The translations under genes and the position numbers were made by a program. DNA of 64,000 nucleotides from assembly GCF_009711045.1 (NCBI RefSeq), contig NZ_WMJX01000012.1, positions 2,284 to 66,283 of the forward strand. The letters run 5' to 3'. Under the pieces are notes generated by a model, which did no database searches, was not told the DNA's origin, and saw only the letters and a list, made by a program, of their open reading frames with translations. The DNA comes from Myroides albus (GTDB taxonomy: Bacteria; Bacteroidota; Bacteroidia; Flavobacteriales; Flavobacteriaceae). Shown here piece by piece: positions 1 to 9,591 of the stretch. Within the stretch, counting starts at the first letter, position 1, and every line of letters begins with the position of its first letter.

Positions 1-2076
1 GTGAGAACTAATCTTCTCTACTCTGATTGACTCATTTACAATATGTTTGTTTTCAATAGATTCCTCTTTAACATTAAACTTTAAATCTTTAAAGAATGCT
101 CCTTTTCCATCTTCTTCTCCATCTATTTCAATTGTATCACTTTCTTCAAAATCTCCAGAACCACTATCTTCAGACACATATTCCCAGCTTGCTCCCCCTA
201 CTCCATCAGACATTAAAACTTTGTATTTATTAGCTCCGTGAGAACTAATTTTCTCTTTTGTTACTGCTTTTTCATCTATAATACTTTCTTTTACAGATCC
301 ATTCTGTAATTCTAAATAACCAACAGCATTATCTGCTATATGTATGTTTTTAATAGATCCCTCTTTAACATTAAACTTTAAATCTTTAAAGAATGCTCCA
401 TCTCCTTCTCCTTCTATTTCAATTGTATCGCTCTCTTCAAAATCTCCAGAACCACTATCTACAGACAACTTCTCCCAGCTTGCTCCGTCATCAGCACCAG
501 CTGTCAATACATAACCTTGAGGTACATTAGGTCCTGAATAAATCTTATCAATTGCAACAGCTAAATCCTCGATTTGTTCATAATCTACTGCTTTATCTGC
601 TATTTTATCTTGTGTTATTGCTTTTTCTTTAATAACAGATCCGTAAACAGCATTTTTTTGTAATTGGGTATAACCAACAGCATCATTTGCTATATATTTA
701 GTATTAATAGATTTCTCTTTAATATCAATTGTTGCTTCAGCTAAAAGTATGCGTCCATGATCTGGTGCCTTAATTGATATCGGCCCATCTTGGTCTGTTT
801 TTAAGTAACTACCATTATCAGACATTTTAGTATACTTAACAGTACCATCTCCCTGGGCAGTAAGCACTTGTCCTTTCTTCGCTGATTCTGAATCAATCTT
901 TGCGATTGTTACTGACTTATTAGCTATCTTCTCTGTTGTTACAGCATTTACATCTATCTTCTCTGTTGTTACAGCCTTTGCATTAATCTTAGCAGGAGAA
1001 ATAGCATTATCTTTAATGTGCTGACCTTCTATAGACAACCCCTTCACTTCCAATGCAACATCTTGTAAAACTGATCCTATACTACCTTCAGTTGCGGTAA
1101 TTGTACTACTTTCTTTAATATTAGCCTTATTTACTTCACTACCTCCAGATACTGCCTCCCAGGTAGCACCTCCATCACTATTAGCAGTTAATACATATCC
1201 TGCTTTATCTTTATCAGCTCCTATCTTATTTGCTGTTACGACTTTAGCTCCTAAGTGATCGGTACCTATCCCTAGATCCTTTACTTTAATAGTTACCCCT
1301 TCAAGTAAGGCTTTATTAGAAGATACTTCAATAGAAGAATCACTTTTTAATTCTTTACCATATTCATTCATTTCTACATATTTGGCCTCTCCATCTCCTA
1401 AAGAAGTCAATACTGTTCCTTTATCAAAACCTTTTGCATTAAATTTAGAGGCTTCAATTGTTCGCTCTGCTATTTTTGCATTCGTAATCCCAAGATTAGC
1501 AACATCAATACTTACATCTTGTAATGCAGCTTTATTTCCTTTTGTTACCTCAATAGCACTGCCTCCTTTAATTTCTTTTCCAGCTTCAACAATTGCATCC
1601 GATATAGGAGAAAATTCCGCACCTCCATCTTTAGTTACCAATACCAAACCATTACTTGTTCCTTCTGCACCTATCTTATCTGCTGTAACTGCTCTTCCTG
1701 CAATATGTTCATTCTGTACTCCAGACTCTGCAATACTAATTGTAGCATCGTTCAAAAGGGCTTTATTATTTGCAGTAACAGTAATTGAATTATCTCCTTT
1801 CAAGTCTTTTCCTTTTCCTTCAAAGGCACTATCTGTAAGTTTTTTATACGCTACATTCCCTTCTCCATCCGCGGTTAAAACTGTATTGTTATCAGCTCCC
1901 TTAGAAGATATTTTCGTTACCGTAACAGCTCCTTCTGCTAACTTTTCGGTGTGAATACCACCCTCTTTTACATCAATCTTTGTTTCAACTAATACTGTAT
2001 TCAATCCGTCACCAACAGTAAATTCTAATGCATCACCTACATACAAATCCTCTCCACCAGATTCAAATGATATTAT
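1..2076 (-). CDS. Distal part of giant repeat surface protein (shifted frame, runs off left edge)
   Basis: The minus strand is open without a stop for about 690 codons from about 2076 to the window edge, in the frame whose codons occupy positions 1-3, 4-6 and so on. It is one frame away from the 2063-6064 reading frame. The translation is the same kind of protein as that upstream part: modules of the form 'ITxxKIxxxGAxxGxVLTADGxGxxxW' alternating with 'KALLxDxTISVAExG'. At the junction the upstream frame gives ...AAALKTDNII-stop, and the shifted frame continues sensibly with ISFESGGEDLYVGDALEF. The only early ATG in this frame (2109-2107) would lead with residues unlike the repeats, so a separate gene is unlikely. 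Seen: open frame and repeats. Inferred: it is the continuation of the same protein after a one-base frameshift. The C-terminus, including any type IX sorting domain, lies outside the window. Confidence 0.72.
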   Translation of the reverse strand, partial: MISFESGGEDLYVGDALEFTVGDGLNTVLVETKIDVKEGGIHTEKLAEGAVTVTKISSKGADNNTVLTADGEGNVAYKKLTDSAFEGKGKDLKGDNSITVTANNKALLNDATISIAESGVQNEHIAGRAVTADKIGAEGTSNGLVLVTKDGGAEFSPISDAIVEAGKEIKGGSAIEVTKGNKAALQDVSIDVANLGITNAKIAERTIEASKFNAKGFDKGTVLTSLGDGEAKYVEMNEYGKELKSDSSIEVSSNKALLEGVTIKVKDLGIGTDHLGAKVVTANKIGADKDKAGYVLTANSDGGATWEAVSGGSEVNKANIKESSTITATEGSIGSVLQDVALEVKGLSIEGQHIKDNAISPAKINAKAVTTEKIDVNAVTTEKIANKSVTIAKIDSESAKKGQVLTAQGDGTVKYTKMSDNGSYLKTDQDGPISIKAPDHGRILLAEATIDIKEKSINTKYIANDAVGYTQLQKNAVYGSVIKEKAITQDKIADKAVDYEQIEDLAVAIDKIYSGPNVPQGYVLTAGADDGASWEKLSVDSGSGDFEESDTIEIEGEGDGAFFKDLKFNVKEGSIKNIHIADNAVGYLELQNGSVKESIIDEKAVTKEKISSHGANKYKVLMSDGVGGASWEYVSEDSGSGDFEESDTIEIDGEEDGKGAFFKDLKFNVKEESIENKHIVNESIRVEKISSH
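55..648 (-). repeat. Tandem near-identical repeat of 297 bp (99 residues) in the giant protein
   Basis: The + strand stretch beginning at 55 (aataga.tccctctttaac type) recurs at 352 with almost no differences over the first 48 bases. The element gtgagaactaat at position 1 recurs at 238. Spacing between copies is 297 bp, exactly 99 codons, so reading frame is preserved. The encoded unit contains FFKDLKFNVKEGSI, DSGSGDFEESDTIEI and GYVLTA/YKVLMSDG-type segments. More diverged units follow to the right. End coordinates are approximate. Confidence 0.75.
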
Positions 2077-5000
2077 CCGTTTTAAGTGCAGCGGCTTTAC
2101 TCGATACATCGGTATCTATTACTGATTTATAACTTACTGTGCCATCCCCATTCACTGTTGCCACAAATCCTTCTTGATTAGTTCCATCAGCTACTAATTT
2201 AGCAGCTGTTATTTGTTTATCAGCAATATGAGTTGTTTTAACTCCATCAGTGGCAATTCCAATATTTAGTCCTTCTAAACCAGCTTTATTACCAACTGGA
2301 ATAGCCAATGAACCATCTGTAGAAGTTATCACTTTTCCTTGTGCTGCTATTATATTGTAAACCTCAGTCTTTACATTAGTGTCACCAAGAATAGTTACAA
2401 TTGAATTAATAACATCTGTAGCAATATTTATAGTAGCTAAAGGGTTATCTGAAGACAGATCTTTAAAGACATATACGCCCGGATTACTACTATCGATAGA
2501 AAGTGATTTTACATCAATAGTTACACCTGCCGTATTATTCTTTACAGCCTCCTCATTAAAATAAGTATAAATCCCCTTCCCTTCATTTTTCAAGACTGTT
2601 ATAGTCTCCTTACTATTCACTATATCTTTGATGATATCGTCAGTAGCTTCTACCCAGTGTGCTTTTCCCGCTTTGGTCACCAATAGACTATTGTCTTTCC
2701 CAGGGGTTAATTTAGTCGGTGCCACCTGCCCATCAGCCAATCCTATAGTCACATTACCTAAAACCTTTCCAGTTCCATCGTCTACACTAATACCATCAGT
2801 AGTAGCTATATCACCTTTATTCGAAATAGTAGCTGACGTAACAGGTAAATAAGACACTGTGCCATCCGCATTTACAGTTGCCACAGCTCCTTGTGTTGCT
2901 CCTGTAGCGTCTAATTTACCAGCCTGAATCGTTTTATTTTTGATATCATTATTTTCTATCGTCTCATTCTTGATATGCGCACTTGTAATTCCTCCAGCAA
3001 CAATAGAAACCTTTACATTTTTGTTGTCATCACCATATAAGACTTTGTTTCCGCCTTCTACCTTGATTACTTCTTCCTCACCTACTAAATTTCCTCTCAT
3101 AGCTGGCGCTACAGTTTCTGTAGCCGTTGCAAAGCTCGCCTTTCCTAATCCATCAGCAGTCAAGACTGTTCCTTTTACAGCTCCTTCCGAACTGATCTTA
3201 GCACTTGTTACTTGTCCATCTGCGATATGCTTTGTTTTCACTCCTTTTTCAGCGATAGTAACAATTACATTTTGCAGAGTAGCTTTGTCTCCTCCCGTTA
3301 CCGCAATCGACTGATCGGTACTTGTAACACTTTTAGCACTTGAATTAATCGTTGCGATTACTTCATTTTTAACCTCATTACTATTAAAAATAGTAGTGAT
3401 ATTATCAATAACGTTTTGCGTTACATTGACCGTTCCTATAGGCGTATCTTTTGATTTATCGTAGAAGTTATAAACCCCATTTCCCTTTCCATTAGTCCCC
3501 GGAATTTCCTCAATTCTCAGTGTATTCGCATCAAAGGTAATTCCCGTAGCTCCTGGTTTTCGATTGCCATCTGCATCGTAGTCAGCTTCATTAAAATAAG
3601 TAAACTGACCAGTACCCAAGTCGACTAATTCTGTAATCGCTTGATTCCCTTTCAAGAATTCTTTGATTACTTCATCTGTCGCATCAACCCACTTAGCCTC
3701 ATTGTTTACATTCGTTACCAAAAGCTGTCCTACAGTACCCCCTTGTAGTTTGGCAGGAGTCACTGCTTTATTCTGAATCATTTCAGTACTTACCCCATCT
3801 ACAGCGATATCTAAGGTCATCTCATTGAGTACAGCTTTATCTCCCTGTTTCCCTATAGCTATCGAGGTACTTGGTGAAGTCACTGCTTTTCCCTTAGCAG
3901 CTACTGTATTATAAATATTATTCTGTACCGTAGTGTCATTTAATATCTCATTGATATTCTCGATTACTGTTCCAGCGACATCAATAGTCATCAAAGGTGC
4001 AGTCAGAGAAGTCTGTCCATCATAGAAAACATAAACTCCTTTCTTTCCATTCTGTTCCTCTATTTTTAGTGTATTCGCGTTAAACACTACGCCAGCACCC
4101 CCATTTTTAATATCATCTTCATTTCGATAAGTAAATGTCCCATCAAGGTTAACATCTAATACCGTAACCGTTTCATTCTGTTTGACAACATCTTGAATAA
4201 TTGAATCAGTAGCAGGTACCCACTCTACCTCTCCGTCTTTAGTAACCAATAAATACTTATCAGTACCTGGTTCTATTTTATCTGTACTAATCCCCTTTGG
4301 AGCAACCGAAATCTTTGTGTTTGCCAAGACAGCCTTATCTCCACCAGTAATCTGGATAGAAGTATCTTCTGCCTCTAATTTTTGACCATTAGCTGCTACC
4401 GTTTTAAAAATTGTGTTTTGAACCGTTGTATTATTGAGTATCTCATCAATATTAGTAATCACCGTTCCCTTAATATCTATGGTAGCTAAGGGACCTTTAC
4501 CATCAGTAAACACATACTTTCCTTTACCATCATCACTGATAGAAAGTGTATTTGCATCAAATTCTACTCCTGGGTTACCCTTTTTAATATCATCTTCATT
4601 TTGGTAAGTAAATGTCCCATCAGTGTTAACATTTAATACCGTAACCGTTTCATTCTGTTTAACAACATCTTGAATAATTTGATCAGTAGCAGGTACCCAC
4701 TCTACCTTTTTATTTTTAGTTACTAAGATATACTTATCCTTTCCTGGCGCAATTTTTTCAGGTATAACAGCACCATCTCTTAACTTATAAGAGGTAACAG
4801 CACCATCGACAAGTTTAGATTCGGATACAGCACCATCAGCAATAGTCAATAAAACTTCTTTTAATACCGCTCCTGATAATACAGAACCTCCGTTAACTAA
4901 AATCCCTTTCCCTTTTAAATCTGCAGCCTTACCTTTCGCTTCTTCAATTTTCTTAAAGATATTATCGATAACGTCTTGTAGATTATCCCCTTCAATAATC

Positions 5001-6064
5001 GTCGAGTTATTCTCAAAGAAAATAGCATTTGCACGTGTGCTAATTGTCATTAAAGGATTGTCCTTGGTTGTTTTACCATCGTAGAAATCATAGATTCCTT
5101 TACCTTTTTGCCCTTTTCTCTCCTCTATTCTCAGTGTATTAGCATCGAAGAATACTCCCTTATCCTCTATTAAACCACCATTTTCATCTATTCCAATCTC
5201 GTTATAGTACACAAATGTACCATCCTGATTATTTTGTAAAATGGTAACTTTTTCATTTAGCTTAATCGCTTCTTTAATTACCTCATCTGATGCACTTACC
5301 CATTTCACTTGTCCTGTTGCATCAGTTATAAGTAATTGTTTATTACCACCAGGTGACAGCTTAGCTGTTGTAATTCCCTTATTAGCTACCGATATCTTCG
5401 TTTCATTTAAAACGGCCTTTAATCCACCTTCTACTAAGATAGAACTATCAGCTGTTTTTAGCTCTTTACCTTTTGCAGCAACGTTATTGTAAATTTCATT
5501 GATGACAGTTTCGTCTTGAAGAATAGTTGTGATATTATTTATCACACTTCCACTTATATCGATAGTCTGGGTAACTCCAGCCTCGTTCGTATAGGTATAT
5601 GTACCGTCTTTGTTATCTATAATTGAAGTAACTATATTAATATCACTTAATGCGACACTTACAGTATGTTGATTAGAATCCTCGAGATACAATTTCTCTT
5701 TAACTTGATCTACAGCTAACTTCTTATTCTTCGGAATAAGATCTTTATTTGCATCAAAGTCAACTTTACTAATAATTCTATCCCACTGCTTACCAGTCCA
5801 ATAGTAAAATCCCGCACTTAAATCAGTTGCATTCGTAGTATTATAAACCAATAAGCTCTCAGCAATATCCCCATTGTTAATAATAGAGGAATCCTTACTC
5901 CCTTTCAAAGCAACTCTCGGAATCAATAACCCTTGACTCTTTCCATCCATTACTTCTAAATGTAAAATTGCAGATTTATGTGGTTTAAGCGTTCCTATTC
6001 CTACTTGAGCAAACCCGCCATTGGCGATTAACAATGCACCTAATACAATCCACTTTTTTTTCAT
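2063..6064 (-). CDS. Giant secreted beta-repeat surface protein, N-terminal 1333 residues
   Basis: The start is the ATG at 6064, followed by a classical signal peptide (MKKKW...GGFA, cleavage near residue 19) and the VGIGTLKPHKSAILHLEV...GLLIPRVAL segment that begins many Bacteroidetes tail-fibre-like or adhesin-like surface proteins. The rest is built of degenerate repeats. One unit of about 160 residues contains 'KYLLVTKDGEVEWVPATD.IIQDVVKQNETVTVL', a 'DGTFTYxNEDDI...FDANTLxI' segment, a 'YxFxDG...PLxTI' segment, and an 'INEILNDTTVQNxI' helix. Later units carry 'VTSAKI..' linkers. The protein is probably exported and exposed at the surface. Its function is unknown; adhesin or phage-receptor-like fibre are guesses from architecture. 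The frame ends at a TGA (2065-2063) inside a repeat, while the neighbouring frame stays open, so this is a broken or frameshifted gene. No clear promoter was recognised upstream. Confidence 0.8.
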   Translation of the reverse strand: MKKKWIVLGALLIANGGFAQVGIGTLKPHKSAILHLEVMDGKSQGLLIPRVALKGSKDSSIINNGDIAESLLVYNTTNATDLSAGFYYWTGKQWDRIISKVDFDANKDLIPKNKKLAVDQVKEKLYLEDSNQHTVSVALSDINIVTSIIDNKDGTYTYTNEAGVTQTIDISGSVINNITTILQDETVINEIYNNVAAKGKELKTADSSILVEGGLKAVLNETKISVANKGITTAKLSPGGNKQLLITDATGQVKWVSASDEVIKEAIKLNEKVTILQNNQDGTFVYYNEIGIDENGGLIEDKGVFFDANTLRIEERKGQKGKGIYDFYDGKTTKDNPLMTISTRANAIFFENNSTIIEGDNLQDVIDNIFKKIEEAKGKAADLKGKGILVNGGSVLSGAVLKEVLLTIADGAVSESKLVDGAVTSYKLRDGAVIPEKIAPGKDKYILVTKNKKVEWVPATDQIIQDVVKQNETVTVLNVNTDGTFTYQNEDDIKKGNPGVEFDANTLSISDDGKGKYVFTDGKGPLATIDIKGTVITNIDEILNNTTVQNTIFKTVAANGQKLEAEDTSIQITGGDKAVLANTKISVAPKGISTDKIEPGTDKYLLVTKDGEVEWVPATDSIIQDVVKQNETVTVLDVNLDGTFTYRNEDDIKNGGAGVVFNANTLKIEEQNGKKGVYVFYDGQTSLTAPLMTIDVAGTVIENINEILNDTTVQNNIYNTVAAKGKAVTSPSTSIAIGKQGDKAVLNEMTLDIAVDGVSTEMIQNKAVTPAKLQGGTVGQLLVTNVNNEAKWVDATDEVIKEFLKGNQAITELVDLGTGQFTYFNEADYDADGNRKPGATGITFDANTLRIEEIPGTNGKGNGVYNFYDKSKDTPIGTVNVTQNVIDNITTIFNSNEVKNEVIATINSSAKSVTSTDQSIAVTGGDKATLQNVIVTIAEKGVKTKHIADGQVTSAKISSEGAVKGTVLTADGLGKASFATATETVAPAMRGNLVGEEEVIKVEGGNKVLYGDDNKNVKVSIVAGGITSAHIKNETIENNDIKNKTIQAGKLDATGATQGAVATVNADGTVSYLPVTSATISNKGDIATTDGISVDDGTGKVLGNVTIGLADGQVAPTKLTPGKDNSLLVTKAGKAHWVEATDDIIKDIVNSKETITVLKNEGKGIYTYFNEEAVKNNTAGVTIDVKSLSIDSSNPGVYVFKDLSSDNPLATINIATDVINSIVTILGDTNVKTEVYNIIAAQGKVITSTDGSLAIPVGNKAGLEGLNIGIATDGVKTTHIADKQITAAKLVADGTNQEGFVATVNGDGTVSYKSVIDTDVSSKAAALKTDNII
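4130..4710 (-). repeat. Recent 480-bp (160-residue) internal duplication in the giant protein
   Basis: About 100 bases at 4135-4230 and 4606-4710 match at nearly every position, including the string ggtacccactctacc at 4216 and about 480 bp further on. They encode DGTFTYxNEDDI and VEWVPATDxIIQDVVKQNETVTVL. The offset is a multiple of three. Similarity at the DNA level, not only the protein level, suggests recent duplication or gene conversion. Confidence 0.7.
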
Positions 6065-7346
6065 ACTATCACTTTTTTACTATTACTACCAGTTTATAAA
6101 TTATCATTAGTCAAAAATTTCATCTGTTAACTACTGCGCTAAAAAGCTACAAAACCCTGTATAGACAAGGGGTCACACTTAATTATATCACATTAAATTT
6201 ACTAATTTTTAAAGTAAACTTACTTTAATTATAAAAAAACAACATTCAATCACCGCACCAAAGCTTAAAATTAACCAAAAAAATCATTTATAATCATTCT
6301 TACGCAAAATATATTCGGCCTTAGCCATGTATTATGAGAATAATTAAGGCTATTATAAAAATAATAATCACAATTTGACTTAAAAAACACCAATTTACAC
6401 AACAAAAACAACTAACAAACACTCAAAACAAGTTAAACTTGAAAATATTTTAACAAATCAACCTAAAATGCAGCAAGAATCACAAGCATTAGATTCTCGG
6501 TAAAATTCAAATGAAAAAGAAGAATGGAAAAGTAAAAGAAAAGACTGTACTACAAAAGATAGCAGGTCAATAATAAAGTTAGATCTAAAATGTAAGAAAA
6601 TATACTCAACTACCTCCTAAGCAAATTAAGACAATCCGATCTACAGTTTAAACAACAAGAGCAAAGAGATTTTGCTATGCTCTATTTTTTTTAATCAATG
6701 AATTATTGTTGCTACTTTCTTAGGGGTTTCTTGGGGGATGCTAGGGGTTTTCTTCGAGAAACACCCCTTTTTGCGAGCAAAACCCCAAGGATAGTCGAAG
6801 AAAACCGCAAGAAAGTCCCAAAAAAGCATGACTATTTCAAACATATGGGCAGTTCAAAATTTGTACAATCAACATGAAAGAAATAAACCCCTATTTAAGG
6901 AAGATCTGTATATTGAACACACGCCTACAGACTGTCCCATTTACAAATAGATACACAAACAAAAGATTAACAACGAGATAGACGTACCTAAACTTACACA
7001 TCAAAGCAAGGGTCTTGATAAAAAATCATCGATACACTTTCATACCTCTCTAATAATCTTCAAGGTAAACTATAACAATATTTTTCCTACCCTTATACAC
7101 AGAAGCGCAAATGTTGCTACTGAATCTTTAAATACAACAACTTTAAACAAGTAAGTATGATAGAGGTAAGAAGGTTTTTCTCTTCCTAATTAGCTAAACT
7201 TATTGTGAAGATTTCTAATTTTTACATCAAATAGAGATTCTCCTAACACCAATAGAAGGGCTCTAAAATGGAATATTGCAAAGGTCAAAGAGAGAGTAGA
7301 ATGGTTAAACTGAAGTTTTAGCCCCCTTTACAATTGTGACAAGGAC
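6065..7346. other. 1.3 kb gap without a recognisable gene
   Basis: All frames are interrupted and none gives a convincing protein. Most of it is A/T-rich filler. The one structured part is a G/C-rich block at 6721-6822 (listed separately). No clean TAnnTTTG box was found for the giant protein. Function unknown. Confidence 0.5.
6743..6806. repeat. Nested inverted repeat in intergenic DNA
   Basis: A 12-base arm ggttttcttcga (6746-6757) is matched perfectly by its reverse complement tcgaagaaaacc (6795-6806). A competing local hairpin pairs aggggt (6743-6748) with acccct (6762-6767), extended by ttt/aaa. Outside these, ggggtttcttgggg (about 6723) and ccgcaagaaagtccc (about 6805) also pair imperfectly. 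The block is much richer in G/C than its surroundings. It could be a structured RNA, a repeat-family member or a relic. Confidence 0.45.
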
Positions 7347-7384
7347 AAAAAAAAGAGGCTTCTGCAATAGCAAAAGCCCCTTTT
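7347..7384 (-). terminator. Intrinsic terminator after rpmE2
   Basis: On the minus strand, GGGGCTTTTGC and GCAGAAGCCTC pair across a TATT loop (one bulge), followed by a run of T. It lies about 20 bases past the rpmE2 stop codon. Confidence 0.75.
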
Positions 7385-7405
7385 ATAGTATAATATAAAT
7401 TCAAA

Positions 7406-7657
7406 TTATTTTTTGAATTTAGCGTATTTAGTTTTGAATTTATCAATACGTCCTGCAGTATCGATAAGTTTAGATTTACCTGTGTAGAATGGGTGAGATG
7501 TACGAGAAATCTCCATTTTGAACACTGGGTATTCTACTCCATCAACTTCAATAGTTTCTTTTGTTTCTACTGTTGATTTCGTGATGAATACGTCTTCGTT
7601 AGACATATCTTTAAACGCTACTAATCTGTAATTTTCTGGGTGAATACCTTTTTTCAT
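7406..7657 (-). CDS. rpmE2: 50S ribosomal protein L31, type B
   Basis: An 83-residue protein beginning MKKGIHPENYRLVAFKDM, the usual start of type B L31. It contains the family segments SNEDVFITKSTVET and ISRTSHPFYTGKSKLIDTAGRIDKF. It lacks the CxxC zinc motif of type A L31, so it is the zinc-independent form, a component of the large ribosomal subunit near the central protuberance. The length is normal for the family. It is a single-gene unit: a good promoter lies 115-140 bases upstream, leaving a leader of roughly 105 bases, and a terminator follows. In other bacteria type B L31 replaces the zinc form under zinc limitation; whether a type A copy exists here cannot be seen. Confidence 0.96.
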   Translation of the reverse strand: MKKGIHPENYRLVAFKDMSNEDVFITKSTVETKETIEVDGVEYPVFKMEISRTSHPFYTGKSKLIDTAGRIDKFKTKYAKFKK

Positions 7658-7770
7658 GATAAATCGATTTTAAAATTGTGAGTTACCTACTATTTTGCGG
7701 CTTTCTATTTTTCAAGAAAGATATAAACGTACTATAACTGTTTGTAAAAAATTATTTTTATTTCAGATTG

Positions 7771-7799
7771 CAAATGTACAAATTAATTTGAAAAATCAA
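7771..7799 (-). promoter_or_regulatory. Bacteroidetes-type promoter for rpmE2
   Basis: Minus strand reads TTG, 18 bases, then TACATTTG (7778-7771), matching the -33 TTG / -7 TAnnTTTG consensus. The start would be near 7764, giving an untranslated leader of about 105 bases. Confidence 0.6.
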
Positions 7800-8208
7800 A
7801 CAGCTAATTTTATTTTATTTACCACAGTCTTATCAACGGTACAATTTTTACAAAAACAAAGTAGTTACAGCTGTCTAATCCCTTTCATAATCCCTTGTAA
7901 AGAGCAGTTATCTGGACGATTCGAAATTCGATATACGCTACTGCATTTTCCTATCAACTGAAATTGTTATATATTTTATTAACCACTTTCCTTGTCTACT
8001 CCTCAAGTTAATTGTGGTATTATGCTCTAATAGAAACTCACTTTCATAAAACTCTACCTTAGACAATAGTATTAAAAAACGACACGAACCTTAACCAAGC
8101 ACTTATTACTATACTTTTATATTGCCTTTCTTCGTCTAAATATCACTCTTGTCAAGCTTAATTCGAATCTTTTATTCCTCTATATTTTCACCTATTGATT
8201 AACAATGA

Positions 8209-8216
8209 TATATTTG
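8209..8216 (+). promoter_or_regulatory. Putative -7 box of the S37 peptidase gene
   Basis: TATATTTG fits TAnnTTTG and ends about 20 bases before the ATG at 8237. It lies inside the longer open frame that starts at 8195, so it argues for the ATG at 8237 as the true start. No good -33 TTG at the expected distance. Confidence 0.4.
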
Positions 8217-8236
8217 AGGAATCAACCAAACCATTT

Positions 8237-9529
8237 ATGATGTTTAAAAAATTAATTACACTATTGTTGCTACTTATTACAATGGTAGCAGTAGCTCATC
8301 CAGACCAAAAGAAAATAGAGCAAGCACTCTACAATTTAAAGAATGTAACCTTTAAACAACTGGAATCTAAAGATGACTCTTATCTATTGTATGAACTTAG
8401 AGTAAGACAACAAGTAGATCACACAGATCCCTCTAAAGGATACTTTGATCAGAAAGTACACTTTTATCATAGGGATTTTGACCACCCTATGATTATGGAG
8501 ACTAACGGTTATGACCTATACGTTAGAGCTAGCGAAATGGTAGGTTACTTAGAAAGTAACTATCTAAATATAGAACACAGATTCTTCGGAGAGTCTATCC
8601 CTGAAGGCAAACCATGGCAGTATCTTACTATGGAACAAGTAACAGCTGACTTACATGAGATCAACCAACTGTTTAAAGAAATCTATACAAACAATAAATG
8701 GATCAGTACAGGTATTAGCAAAGGTGGACAGACTAGCATCTACTATAAATACTTTTATCCTAATGATGTAGGCGTAGCGATTCCTTATGTAGCTCCTTTT
8801 AACCAAGCATTAGAAGAGCCTCGTATCTATCCATTTTTAGCAAATGTGGGAGACAAATCATGCAGAGACAAAATCTACAATATCCAGGTAAAACTATTTG
8901 AAAATAAAACACAGATTATAGAAAAGCTTAAATGGTATGCTAAAGGAGCTAAACTGACTTTTAGCTATTTAGGTTCTTTAGAAAAAGCTTTTGAATACGC
9001 AGTATTAGAATACAGCTTCGGATTCTGGCAAAGTGGTCACTCCTGTGCTACATTCCCTAATACAAAAAACATTGATGAGTTGACAGAACACTTCCTTAGT
9101 GTGAGTAATATAGACTTCTTTAGTGATCAAACGATTAAGCGATACGAATCTCACTATTATCAGTCTGGAACGCAATTAGGCTATTATGGCTATGACATCA
9201 CTCCATTCAAGAAATACGTGAGCTTTACATCTAACCCATTAGCTACCTTTATGCCTGAAGGAACTACATATAATAACTTTAACGATGCACTAATCCAAAA
9301 AGTGAAAACATGGTTAGAGAACGATGCGAATAACATTATCTATGTATATGGTGAGACAGATACATGGAGTGCTTCTATGGTAGTACCAAGTGCTAAGGTC
9401 AATTCTAAATCTTACGTACTTCCTAAGAAGGATCATGGGCAAGCACGTGTGAAGAATATGACTCCAGAGATGAGAACACAGTTCTTCACTACGTTAGAAA
9501 AAATGACAGGATTAAAACCAGTAAAATAA
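8237..9529 (+). CDS. Secreted S37-type (PS-10) serine aminopeptidase
   Basis: From the ATG at 8237 the protein has 430 residues and a signal peptide (MMFKKLITLLLLLITMVAVA). The mature protein resembles family S37 (prolyl tri/tetrapeptidyl aminopeptidases; alpha/beta hydrolase fold). Features seen: an N-terminal strand with QQVDHTDPSKGYFDQKV, the segment NIEHRFFGESIPEG, the nucleophile elbow GISKGG (Ser161), an acid in YGETDTW (Asp375) and a late histidine in KDHGQAR (His400). S37/S28 enzymes remove short peptides from N-termini and often work outside the cytoplasm, which fits the signal peptide. Substrate is inferred, not shown. The open frame extends upstream to 8195, but the in-frame ATG-ATG at 8237/8240 directly precedes the signal peptide. 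It is a single gene ended by a strong terminator. Confidence 0.82.
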   Translation: MMFKKLITLLLLLITMVAVAHPDQKKIEQALYNLKNVTFKQLESKDDSYLLYELRVRQQVDHTDPSKGYFDQKVHFYHRDFDHPMIMETNGYDLYVRASEMVGYLESNYLNIEHRFFGESIPEGKPWQYLTMEQVTADLHEINQLFKEIYTNNKWISTGISKGGQTSIYYKYFYPNDVGVAIPYVAPFNQALEEPRIYPFLANVGDKSCRDKIYNIQVKLFENKTQIIEKLKWYAKGAKLTFSYLGSLEKAFEYAVLEYSFGFWQSGHSCATFPNTKNIDELTEHFLSVSNIDFFSDQTIKRYESHYYQSGTQLGYYGYDITPFKKYVSFTSNPLATFMPEGTTYNNFNDALIQKVKTWLENDANNIIYVYGETDTWSASMVVPSAKVNSKSYVLPKKDHGQARVKNMTPEMRTQFFTTLEKMTGLKPVK

Positions 9530-9540
9530 CTTGAAGAAAT

Positions 9541-9591
9541 AAACCTAAAAGTGCCTTTCTCTACTAAGTAGAGAAAGGCACTTTTAGGTTT
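9541..9591. terminator. Very strong intrinsic terminator
   Basis: A perfect 24-base stem (9541-9564 with 9568-9591) closes on the three-base loop TAA. It works in principle in both directions, with T-rich sequence on the right. It starts 12 bases after the peptidase stop codon. Confidence 0.9.

Noticed and set aside
1382..3314. Long + strand frames opposite the giant repeat protein
   Set aside because: They mirror the codon bias of the minus-strand gene and have no independent signals.
7695..7961. 88-codon + strand frame
   Set aside because: It runs through the rpmE2 promoter and leader and has the character of translated A/T-rich noncoding DNA.
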